Source: Cryobacterium tepidiphilum (GTDB taxonomy: Bacteria > Actinomycetota > Actinomycetes > Actinomycetales > Microbacteriaceae). Taken from it: DNA of 64,000 nt. This document shows positions 20,362 to 28,513 of the stretch, piece after piece; the stretch's first letter is position 1; each line of letters begins with the position of its first letter. Both the position numbers and the translations under genes were made by a program. The notes beneath the pieces were generated by a model. That model was not told the origin of the DNA and ran no database searches. It was given only the letters and a program-made list of their open reading frames with translations. Where the stretch lies: assembly GCF_003716325.1 (NCBI RefSeq), contig NZ_RDSR01000008.1, positions 62,001-126,000 of the forward strand, given 5' to 3'.

Positions 20362-22664
20362 CGGCGCGCCGGGAGATCCGCGCCAGGCACCGCGGCAGGT
20401 GGAGGGGGTTCGCGGCGGGCAACGCGCTGGCCGTCGCCGCGAGCGTCGGGGTTGCGGCCGCCGAGTTCTGGCCGGTGTACCAGAGCCGCGCGTACGTCGT
20501 GCTCGTGGCGGTCACCTGCGCGATCGGCCTCGGCATCGCCATCGTCGGGGCCCGGTTCCGCTGGCCCGCGTGGGCGCTCGTGATCGCCACCGTGTTCGCG
20601 TACCTCATCGCCGGGGTGCCCCTGGCCGTTCCGGGGCTCGCCGCCTGGCATGTGCTCCCGACCGTCGATGGACTGCGGGAGCTGCTCGCCGCGACGGCGC
20701 TCAGCTGGAAGCAACTGGTCACCATCGTGCTGCCGGTGGGCAGCTACCAGTCGCTGCTCGTGCCCGCGTTCATCCTCACGCTGGTGTGCACCGTCGTGGC
20801 CGGCTCGCTGGCCCTGCGCGCCCGGCATCCGCAGTGGGCGATGCTCGCCCCGGCGGCCATGTTCCTGGCCGCCATCGCCCTCGGGCCCGTCTCGGCACCG
20901 GCCGCCACGGAACTCGGCATCGGCCTCTTCGTCGTGCTGCTGTTCTGGCTGCTCGGGCTCCGCTGGTACCGGCGGAGGTTCAGCATGAACCTGATCGCCC
21001 GGCGCTCGCGCAGCAGCGTCGAGGCCGCCACCACCGGGCGGAGCACGGGGCGCGGCTTCGCCGGGGCAGCCGTGATCATCGCGGTCGCCGTGGCGGCCGG
21101 CGGCGCGGCGGCCGTCGCCCTGCCCCCGCCGGTGACCCGGGACGTCGTGCGTGCCCGGGTGGAGCAACCGTTCAACCCGCGGGCGTACCCCAGCCCGCTG
21201 TCCGGGTTCCGCAACTACCTGCAGCCCGAGCGCGCCGACGAGCCGATGTTGACGGTCACCGGCCTGCCGGAGCGGGGGCGGCTCCGGCTGGCCGCCCTCG
21301 ACAGCTACGACGGCATCGTCTATTCCGTGGGCAGCGACACGACGACGAGCGCATCCGGGTCGTTCACCCGCCTGCCGTACCGGCTCGACCAGGGCGGCGT
21401 GCACGGCGAACCCGCCACCATCGCCGTCACGGTCGACGGATACGACGGGGTGTGGGTGCCCGGCACCGGCGCCCTGGAACGCATCACCTTCGGGGGCGCC
21501 ACGGCAGAGGCACGGACCGACGCGTTCTACTACAACGACAACAGCCGCACCGGGGCCGTGCTCGGCGGATTGTCGACCGGCGACAGCTACCGAGCGCGCT
21601 CGGTCGTTCCGGCCGCGGTCGCCGACCTGTCGACGCTGCGTCCCGGAGCCGCGGCGCTTCCCCCGCTCGGCGACCTCCCCGACGGGCTTCCAGAGGCGCT
21701 GGCCGGCTATGTCAAACCCGGGCAGGCACCGGGGCAGCAGCTGCAGTCCATGATCGAGGGTCTCACGGCCGAGGGCTACGTCAGCCACGGCGGGGAAGGC
21801 GACGGGCCGGTGAGCCGTTCGGGCCACGGCGCCGATCGCATCAGCGAACTCTTCGAGCGCACGCCCATGCTCGGCGACGCCGAGCAGTACGCCGTCGCCG
21901 CGGCCCTCATGGCACGTCAGATCGGCTTCCCCGCCCGGGTGGTCGTCGGCTTCGACCCCGACGCGGAGGGATCGACCGTGACCGTCACCGGCTCGGACAT
22001 CTCCGCCTGGATCGAGGTGCAGGACGCCAAGGGCGCTTGGGTCACGGTCGACCCGAACCCGCCCCTGCGCCCGGTGCCGCCGGCGTCGCCCGAGGACGCC
22101 ACCCAGGTCTCTCGGCCCCGCTCGGTGGTTCCACCGCCCGAGCAGGTCACCGCTCCCCAGAAGGACCTCAGCCCGACGGCGGGCGACGAGGGCGACCCGC
22201 CCCGGCTCCCCGACCCGATCCTCGCCCTGCTGCTGACGGTGCTCCGCGTCGCGGGCTGGTCGGTCCTCGCGCTCGCGGTGATCGCACTGCCGTTCCTCAT
22301 GATCGTCCTGTCGAAGAAGCGCAGGCGACGCCTCCGCTTCCGGGCCGCCACACCGCTCGCGCGCATCCAGGGCGGGTGGCGCGAGGTCGCGGACACCGTC
22401 GCCGACTACGGGGTGGAGGTGCCGCGTGGTGCGACCCGTACCGAGTTCGCCGAGACGGTGGGCGGGATGCGGCCGCTGGTTCTCGCATCCGTTGTCGACC
22501 GAGCCAGCTTCGCGCCCGCCGAGCCCGGACCGCACGACGCCGACGAGGTGTGGCGGGCCGTGCGCGAACTGCGCCGGGCCCTCGCCGGCGAGCGCACCCG
22601 GCGCCAGCGGTTGCGGGCGCTCATCTCGCTGCGCTCATTCGGTCGGTACGCTGGAAAAGCCTGA
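20358..22664 (+). CDS. Transglutaminase-like membrane protein, catalytic residues missing
   Basis: 768-residue protein of the TgpA/DUF3488 type: several N-terminal membrane helices (to about 255), an outer region with a transglutaminase-like fold (about 480-575), one more helix (about 628-655) and a basic cytoplasmic tail. In active relatives the core reads GDCEQ, then HAWVEV, then a D. Here it reads GDAEQ with Ala508, ISAWIEV with Ser549 at the His position, and Asp565 retained. Cys and His of the triad are therefore lost while the fold is kept, so it is probably a binding or structural protein. Starts at a GTG overlapping the DUF58 stop. Confidence 0.88.
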   Translation: MTARREIRARHRGRWRGFAAGNALAVAASVGVAAAEFWPVYQSRAYVVLVAVTCAIGLGIAIVGARFRWPAWALVIATVFAYLIAGVPLAVPGLAAWHVLPTVDGLRELLAATALSWKQLVTIVLPVGSYQSLLVPAFILTLVCTVVAGSLALRARHPQWAMLAPAAMFLAAIALGPVSAPAATELGIGLFVVLLFWLLGLRWYRRRFSMNLIARRSRSSVEAATTGRSTGRGFAGAAVIIAVAVAAGGAAAVALPPPVTRDVVRARVEQPFNPRAYPSPLSGFRNYLQPERADEPMLTVTGLPERGRLRLAALDSYDGIVYSVGSDTTTSASGSFTRLPYRLDQGGVHGEPATIAVTVDGYDGVWVPGTGALERITFGGATAEARTDAFYYNDNSRTGAVLGGLSTGDSYRARSVVPAAVADLSTLRPGAAALPPLGDLPDGLPEALAGYVKPGQAPGQQLQSMIEGLTAEGYVSHGGEGDGPVSRSGHGADRISELFERTPMLGDAEQYAVAAALMARQIGFPARVVVGFDPDAEGSTVTVTGSDISAWIEVQDAKGAWVTVDPNPPLRPVPPASPEDATQVSRPRSVVPPPEQVTAPQKDLSPTAGDEGDPPRLPDPILALLLTVLRVAGWSVLALAVIALPFLMIVLSKKRRRRLRFRAATPLARIQGGWREVADTVADYGVEVPRGATRTEFAETVGGMRPLVLASVVDRASFAPAEPGPHDADEVWRAVRELRRALAGERTRRQRLRALISLRSFGRYAGKA

Positions 22665-22681
22665 GAACGAGGAGGAGTGTC

Positions 22682-23296
22682 GTGAACTGCCGGATCTGTG
22701 GGGCCACGCTGCCGGAGGGCGCGATGTTCTGTGGCGAGTGCGGCAGCTCGTCAACGGCGACCCCGGTCTCCCGGCGGCGCCCCGATCCGCGGCCGTCAGA
22801 CACCACCGTCATTCCCGCGCTGCCGCCCGCGCGGCACGTGGTCTCGGTGCCCGTGGAGCAGGCGCCGGCCCCGCAGAACGCCGAGCCCGGCGCCGCACCG
22901 GGAGCGGTGAGCACCGCTGATGTGCCCGCGGAGACCGCGCGGTGGATGGCCGCCTCCGCACCGGCGTCTGGGCAGCGGTTCCAGCTGCAGTTCTCGACCG
23001 GCGAGACGATCTCGGTCGCGGGCACGGGGCTCCTCGGCCGCCGCCCATTGCCTGAGCCCGCGGAGTATTTCGACCACCTGATCCAGATCAACGACGTCGG
23101 GATGTCGGTCTCCAAGAGCCACCTCGAGTTCGGCCAGGACGAGGGCCGACTGTGGGTGAGCGACCGGTACTCCGCGAACGGCACCGTCGTCCGCCGGCCG
23201 GGGGAGCGCGCCATCCGCTGCGAACCCGGGCGCCGCTACCTCGTGCCGAGGGGAACCCGCGTGGAGATCGCTGAGCAGTTCTTCATGGTGAGCTGA
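22682..23296 (+). CDS. Zinc-ribbon FHA-domain protein
   Basis: 204-residue cytoplasmic protein. A short zinc ribbon at residues 2-20 has two CxxC knuckles (CRICG and CGECG). A Pro-rich linker (about 25-85) leads to a C-terminal FHA domain (about 100-195) with LGRRP, SKSHLEF and SANGT, so it should bind phosphothreonine. It is the second FHA protein of the cluster and a likely target reader for the cluster kinase. GTG start preceded by GAGGAG, 17 nt after the transglutaminase-like gene. Confidence 0.88.
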   Translation: MNCRICGATLPEGAMFCGECGSSSTATPVSRRRPDPRPSDTTVIPALPPARHVVSVPVEQAPAPQNAEPGAAPGAVSTADVPAETARWMAASAPASGQRFQLQFSTGETISVAGTGLLGRRPLPEPAEYFDHLIQINDVGMSVSKSHLEFGQDEGRLWVSDRYSANGTVVRRPGERAIRCEPGRRYLVPRGTRVEIAEQFFMVS

Positions 23297-23387
23297 GGGC
23301 GTCCTCCCCAGGCGGCGGTGGGAACCGGCCCTCCACCGATGACGACGATCGCCGTATCGGCGCGTACCGCGGTGGTTCTCTGGAGCG

Positions 23388-26315
23388 GTGATCGCTTCGG
23401 ACCGGACATTCCACCTGCCGGCCGCCCCGCCGGCGCCGGCGCGGCCGCCGTTCCCCGTCGTCGCCACCCTGGCCCCGCTGGCCGTGTCGGCGCTGATCTT
23501 CGCCATCACCGGCTCCGCCTATGTGTTGCTGTTCGCCGCGCTCGGGCCGGTGATCGCCGTGGCCACCATATTCGACGGCAGGCGAGCGGTGCGCCGCGCC
23601 GGTGCCCGCCGGCGGGCGGCGACGAGCGAGGCCTTTGAGGCGCTTCGCACGGCCGTGGGCGACGAGCTCGAGCGGCTCAGAGCGGAGGCGCGCGATACGG
23701 CGCCAGACGCCGCGTCCATTCTGAGCGGACAGGCCGAGCTCCGGCGCTGGGCGGCCCGACCGACCGACGAGCGGATGCCCGTCGTGCTGGGGGCGGGAAC
23801 GGTGCCGAGCGGCATCCGTTTCGACGGCGGCGGGGCCGGACCGCCCGCTGACGGCATCGCGGCCGAGGAACGGGCCGATGAGGAGGAGCTCCGCCGGTTC
23901 GCCGCCGAGCTCACGGGCGTGCCGCTGGCGGCCGACGTTGCCGGTGGCGTGGGAATCGTGGGGCCGCTCGCGCTCGGGCGGGCGGTGGCCCGGGCCCTGC
24001 TGGTTCAGGTGGCGCACCTGTACCCGCCCGGCCGCGTCGGCTTCCGTGCCCCGGATGGCCAGGAGTGGGCGTGGCTGGACCAGTTGCCCCATGCCCTCGC
24101 GCGCTCGCCGGCGACGCTCGTCGGCGTGTGCGAGCCGGGTCACCGGCATGACGCCTGCTGTCTCCTGGCTCTCAGCGAGACCGTCGATCGGCTCCCACCC
24201 GGGTGCGGCAGCGTGCTGCAGCTTCGAGGGACCGGCGCGGCGACCATCGTCCGCCGACCCGGGCGCGTCGCCGCTGCACCCGTGCGGACCGAACTCGTCT
24301 CGGTGGCCGACGCCGCCGGCTTCGCCGTGGCGCTCGCCGCCCAGGCGGAGCGCGCCGGCCTTGTCGGCAGCGGACGCGTGGTTCCCGCGCACGTGTCCGC
24401 CGCTGATCTCTGGGGTGAGGCCGGACTGCTGGCCGACACCGGGGGGCAGGCAGAACCGCGCGCCACTGCCACACTCGAGTGTCCCATCGGCCGCGGCGCG
24501 GCAGGCACGGTCACCGTCGACCTCGTCGGCGCCGGCCCGCACGCCGTCGTGGGCGGCACGACCGGCAGCGGCAAGAGCGAGTTGCTGGTCACCTGGGTCA
24601 CATCGATGGCGGCGGCGTACCCGCCCGAGCAGGTCACGTTCCTGCTGGTGGACTTCAAAGGCGGCTCCGCCTTCACGCCGTTGATCGGACTGCCGCACTG
24701 CGTCGGACTCGTCACCGACCTCGACGACACCCAGGCTGCCCGCGCCCTCACGAGCCTCCGCGCGGAGGTCCGCCACCGTGAGCGGATCCTCCGTGACGCG
24801 CGAGCCCGAGACATCACCGACGCCGGTGTCGCCGGTCGTCTGCCCCGGCTGGTGATCGTCGTCGATGAGTTCCAGGCGATGCTCGGGGCATTCGACGACC
24901 TGCACATGCTGTTCACCGATCTCGCCGCGCGCGGCAGATCCCTCGGCATCCACCTGATCCTCTGCACGCAGCGGCCGGCCGGGGTGGTGCGCGATGCCCT
25001 GCTGGCCAACTGCACGCTGCGGCTCTCCCTGCGGGTGAACAACCGATCCGACAGTGTCGCCGTCCTCGGCGTCCCCGACGCCGCAGACCTCCGCGCGGCG
25101 GAGCCCGGTCGCTGCCTGCTCGCGGCCGGCGAGGGCGCCGTCGGGCCCTGCCAGGTCGCGGTCACCCGGGAGGAGGACATCGCGCAGGTGGCGCACCGGT
25201 CGCGGCACTCCGCACCGCCCCGACGCCCCTGGCTCGAGCCGCTTCCACCCGTTGTGACCATGGCCGATCTGGCGGGCCGGGCGGCCGACGTGCCGGGCCG
25301 GTTGGAACGTGACCCGTCCACCCGGATCCTCGGCCTCCTGGACGAGCCCGAGGAGCAGCGCTACCGCATCGCCGCGTATCGTCCCGGCGTCGACGGCCAC
25401 CTGCTCGTGATCGGGGGAGCGGGATCGGGCAAGAGCGGCCTGGTCGCCTCCCTCGCCGCGCAGGGGCACGGCCTGGACCAGCCGGCGCCGAGAGGCGTGG
25501 AAGGCATCTGGGACGCGCTGGAGGCGGGGACGGCGTTGCTCGACCGGGCAGCGCGCTGGACCGGGCCCGACGAGCGGGACTCCGCGCATCAGTTGCTGTT
25601 GCTCGACGACTTCGACGCGGTGTTCGCGCGCTGGGCTCCCGACTACCAGGCCGCAGCCGTGGACCGGCTCGGAGTGCTCCTCCGGCAGGGGAGGGAGGCG
25701 GGACTCACGGTGGTGATCACCGTTCAGCGCCTCGGCGGACAGCTCGGTTCACTCGCCGCGCTCTGTCCGGAAACCCTGTTGCTCCGGCTTCCCCATCGCG
25801 AGGAGCATCGCGCGGCGGGCGGGGACCCGGCGCGGTACGATCCGGCCCTGCCCCCGGGCGGCGGATACTGGCGGGGATCCCGGGTGCAGCTCGTCGAGCC
25901 TCCCCGAACGCACGACCGGGAGCCGGGGGACAGCGACTCGGCCGTGGAACGCATCTCGGCAGGGCGAGCGGTGCTGGTCGTCTCCTCAGGGCCGGCCCGG
26001 ACCGCCGCGGAGCTGCGGGCGCGCCGCGGGGGCGCGGCGGTGCTCGAGCTCGGCACCGGCCGGTCCGGGCAGCTGGAACTGCAGGAGCTGGGCGCCGGCA
26101 CCGCGCTCGTCGGGGATCCCGATGCCTGGCAGGCGCATTTCGGGCTCCTCGCGGCGCTTCGCACACGCACCGACATCGTGTTCGACGGCTGCACGCTCGG
26201 GGACTACCGGTTGATCAGCCGCCGCCGGGACCTTCCCCCGGCGCTCGCCCCGCACCGGGCCCGGCTGTGGCTGCTCGGGCCCGACGGCGAGGTGCGCCGG
26301 GCGGTGTGGGAGTGA
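23388..26315 (+). CDS. EccC-like FtsK/SpoIIIE ATPase with two P-loop domains
   Basis: 975-residue membrane-anchored ATPase. Two N-terminal membrane helices (about 25-62) precede a coiled region. The first FtsK/SpoIIIE domain has Walker A GGTTGSGKS (Lys396) and Walker B VIVVDEFQ (Asp493, Glu494). The second has Walker A GGAGSGKS (Lys682) and a Walker B-like LLLLDDFD. The layout resembles EccC of type VII secretion but with two rather than three motor domains. No WXG100 substrate, EccB, EccD, EccE or mycosin gene is in the window. The GTG start gives a complete membrane region; GGAG lies very close to it. Ends 9 nt from the convergent ald gene. Confidence 0.88.
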   Translation: MIASDRTFHLPAAPPAPARPPFPVVATLAPLAVSALIFAITGSAYVLLFAALGPVIAVATIFDGRRAVRRAGARRRAATSEAFEALRTAVGDELERLRAEARDTAPDAASILSGQAELRRWAARPTDERMPVVLGAGTVPSGIRFDGGGAGPPADGIAAEERADEEELRRFAAELTGVPLAADVAGGVGIVGPLALGRAVARALLVQVAHLYPPGRVGFRAPDGQEWAWLDQLPHALARSPATLVGVCEPGHRHDACCLLALSETVDRLPPGCGSVLQLRGTGAATIVRRPGRVAAAPVRTELVSVADAAGFAVALAAQAERAGLVGSGRVVPAHVSAADLWGEAGLLADTGGQAEPRATATLECPIGRGAAGTVTVDLVGAGPHAVVGGTTGSGKSELLVTWVTSMAAAYPPEQVTFLLVDFKGGSAFTPLIGLPHCVGLVTDLDDTQAARALTSLRAEVRHRERILRDARARDITDAGVAGRLPRLVIVVDEFQAMLGAFDDLHMLFTDLAARGRSLGIHLILCTQRPAGVVRDALLANCTLRLSLRVNNRSDSVAVLGVPDAADLRAAEPGRCLLAAGEGAVGPCQVAVTREEDIAQVAHRSRHSAPPRRPWLEPLPPVVTMADLAGRAADVPGRLERDPSTRILGLLDEPEEQRYRIAAYRPGVDGHLLVIGGAGSGKSGLVASLAAQGHGLDQPAPRGVEGIWDALEAGTALLDRAARWTGPDERDSAHQLLLLDDFDAVFARWAPDYQAAAVDRLGVLLRQGREAGLTVVITVQRLGGQLGSLAALCPETLLLRLPHREEHRAAGGDPARYDPALPPGGGYWRGSRVQLVEPPRTHDREPGDSDSAVERISAGRAVLVVSSGPARTAAELRARRGGAAVLELGTGRSGQLELQELGAGTALVGDPDAWQAHFGLLAALRTRTDIVFDGCTLGDYRLISRRRDLPPALAPHRARLWLLGPDGEVRRAVWE

Positions 26316-26324
26316 TCGACCCGC

Positions 26325-27440
26325 TCAGCGCAGGACGTCGGCCAGCGCCCGGTGCGCCAGCCCGTGGGCCGCCGCCACCGGCTCGTTCACCACGTCGCCG
26401 GCGAAGACGTTCAGCCCTCGCGCCAGCGCGGGATCGCCCCGCATCGCATCCTTCCACCCCTGCCCGGCGACCGAGCGCACGAACGGGAGCGTCGCGTTGG
26501 TGAGCGCGTAGGTGGACGTGTTCGGTACAGCACCGGGCATGTTGGCCACGCAATAGAACAGCGAGCGGTGCACGGTGAACACCGGGTCGGCGTGGGTCGT
26601 GGGGTGCGAGTCCTCGAAGCAACCGCCCTGGTCGACCGCGATGTCCACCAGCACGCTGCCCTCCTTCATCCGCTTCACCAGCGCGTTGGTCACGAGTTTG
26701 GGCGCCCGGGCGCCGGGAATCAGCACCGAACCGATCACCAGGTCGGACTCGACAACAGCCTTCTCGATCTCGAAACTGTTCGAGGCAATGGTCTTCACGC
26801 GCCCGAAATGCAGCGCGTCGAGCTCGCGGAGCCGGGCGAGGTTGGTGTCGAGCACCGTCACCTCGGCGCCCAAGCCGAGGGAGACCTGCAGGGCCGCCGT
26901 GCCGGCGACACCGCCTCCGAGCACCGTGATCTTCGCCGGGTGCGTGCCCGGCACGCCAGGCACCAGGAGACCGCGCCCTCCGCTGGGCTTCAGCAGCACG
27001 TTCGCTCCCACGATTGGTGCCAGCCGGCCCGCCACCTCGCTCATGGGCGCCAACAGGGGGAGGGCGCCGCCCTGCAGCTGCACCGTCTCGTAGGCGATCG
27101 CCGTGACCCCCGCCTGCTGCAGGGCCCGGGTGAGCCGTTCGTCGGCGGCCAGGTGCAGGTAGGTGAACAGCACGAGGTCGTCGCGGAAATGACGGTATTC
27201 CTCGGGGATCGGTTCCTTGACCTTGAGCACCAGCTCTCCCGCAGCCCAGGTGGACTCCGCGTCGGGGAGAATCGTCGCCCCGGCGGATGCGAAGCTCTCG
27301 TCGGCGATCGACGACCCGGCGCCCGCGCCCGACTGCACGAGCACCTCGTGCCCGTGCGCCACGAGGTCATGCACGCCGGACGGGGTGATGGCGACGCGGA
27401 ATTCGTTGTTCTTGATCTCGGTGGGAATGGCGATTCTCAT
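26325..27440 (-). CDS. ald: Alanine dehydrogenase
   Basis: 371-residue NAD-dependent enzyme interconverting alanine with pyruvate and ammonia. It begins MRIAIPTEIKNNEFRVA, carries the catalytic Lys/His region (VLKVKEP, YLHLA) and the Rossmann motif LGGGVAGTAALQVSLGLGA. The length equals that of well-known bacterial Ald. Start chosen at the ATG beginning MRIAIPTE; the frame extends further upstream without homology. Last gene of the minus-strand set gabT-asparaginase-ald, 49 nt after asparaginase. Confidence 0.96.
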   Translation of the reverse strand: MRIAIPTEIKNNEFRVAITPSGVHDLVAHGHEVLVQSGAGAGSSIADESFASAGATILPDAESTWAAGELVLKVKEPIPEEYRHFRDDLVLFTYLHLAADERLTRALQQAGVTAIAYETVQLQGGALPLLAPMSEVAGRLAPIVGANVLLKPSGGRGLLVPGVPGTHPAKITVLGGGVAGTAALQVSLGLGAEVTVLDTNLARLRELDALHFGRVKTIASNSFEIEKAVVESDLVIGSVLIPGARAPKLVTNALVKRMKEGSVLVDIAVDQGGCFEDSHPTTHADPVFTVHRSLFYCVANMPGAVPNTSTYALTNATLPFVRSVAGQGWKDAMRGDPALARGLNVFAGDVVNEPVAAAHGLAHRALADVLR

Positions 27441-27489
27441 CTGGCTCCTTCGCCGGTCGATCGCTGCTGCTGTGGTCTGTAGTGATGTC

Positions 27490-28482
27490 TTACGCGTAGC
27501 TGGGGCGAACCCAGCCGACGACGTGTCCGCCCCCGGCAACGCCGAGGTCGAGGCGAGGCGCGACGGCCTCGAGGTCCGAGCGCGACAGGGCGCCCGCGTC
27601 ACGCAGGAGGCTCAGGGCGACGATCATCCCGGCGCGCAGGTTGCCGTCGAGGATCTTCAGCGCCACGGTCGTGCCGTTGTCGGCCGAGGCCACCACCGTG
27701 CCCTCCGCGCCGCTCTTCACGAAGATTCCGAGCCGTTCGATGACCACCGTGTCGGCCTTGCCGGGGCCGGCGATCGCCCATCCGTTCTCCCGGAGCGCTT
27801 CGCCGAGGAAGCCCGCCTCACGGTAGATCGCGAACGGTGAGTTCGAGCGCGACGTGGCGATACGCGCGATGCCGTGCCCCAGCGCCGTGAGCGACATCGC
27901 GTGCACCGGGGCGCCGCAGCCGTCCACGCCCGTGGCGGCCGGTCGCTGCCCGGTGAAGCGCTCGACGACGTCGAGAATGTGCTTCTGCAACGGATGCTCC
28001 GGGTCGAGGTACCCGGCCAGCGGCCAGCCGTTCTGCCGGCAGGCCACGAGCATCGCCGCGTGCTTGCCCGAGCAGTTCATGAAGAGCCGGTCCTTCTGGC
28101 CCCCTGAGCGCACCAGGGCGTCGCGCGTCGCCTGGTCCTCCGGCCAGGCGGCCGGGCAGGCGAGGGCGGTGACGGGAATGCCGGCCCGGGTGAGGATGCC
28201 CCGCACCAGCTCCACGTGGCGCAGGGTGCCGGTGTGACTGGCGGTGGCGATGGCGGCGTCCTCACCGCGCAGCGTGACGCCGCTCGTCATGACGGCGACG
28301 GCCTGGAACGGTTTGAGCGCCGAGCGCGGGAACACCGGCGCATCGACGGCGCCCAGGGTGCGCAGCACCTCGCCCTCGCCGTTCATCACGACCGCCGAAC
28401 CCACGTGGCGGGATTCGATGAAGCCGCTGCGCTCCACGACCGCCAGCTCGACGGCATCCGATGCGGTGAAGGTCCCGCTCAC
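27490..28482 (-). CDS. Asparaginase of the thermolabile (asparaginase II) family
   Basis: 330-residue protein of the Pfam Asparaginase_II family typified by the rhizobial enzyme, unrelated to E. coli AnsA/AnsB. Family segments are clear: ASHTGTLRHVELVR, FMNCSGKHAAML and TGVDGCGAPVHAM. It hydrolyses asparagine to aspartate and ammonia in characterised members. GTG start preceded by GGAAGGGA. It sits 31 nt after gabT and before ald, suggesting a shared role in amino-nitrogen catabolism. Confidence 0.9.
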   Translation of the reverse strand: MSGTFTASDAVELAVVERSGFIESRHVGSAVVMNGEGEVLRTLGAVDAPVFPRSALKPFQAVAVMTSGVTLRGEDAAIATASHTGTLRHVELVRGILTRAGIPVTALACPAAWPEDQATRDALVRSGGQKDRLFMNCSGKHAAMLVACRQNGWPLAGYLDPEHPLQKHILDVVERFTGQRPAATGVDGCGAPVHAMSLTALGHGIARIATSRSNSPFAIYREAGFLGEALRENGWAIAGPGKADTVVIERLGIFVKSGAEGTVVASADNGTTVALKILDGNLRAGMIVALSLLRDAGALSRSDLEAVAPRLDLGVAGGGHVVGWVRPSYA

Positions 28483-28513
28483 GCCTGCGTTCCCTTCCGG
28501 ACGACGGCTGTCG

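Noticed and set aside
19907..22681. Long plus-strand frame running from DUF58 into the zinc-ribbon FHA gene
   Set aside because: Arg/Pro/Ala-rich out-of-frame translation of DUF58 and transglutaminase-like genes; the real gene begins at the GTG at 22682.
23339..23387. Earlier ATG as start of the EccC-like gene
   Set aside because: The ATG at 23339 is in another frame and soon diverges from the ATPase; the GTG at 23388 gives the full membrane region.
8830..26315. Calling the cluster a canonical ESX/type VII secretion locus
   Set aside because: Only the EccC-like motor is shared; WXG100 substrates, EccB, EccD, EccE and mycosin are absent.
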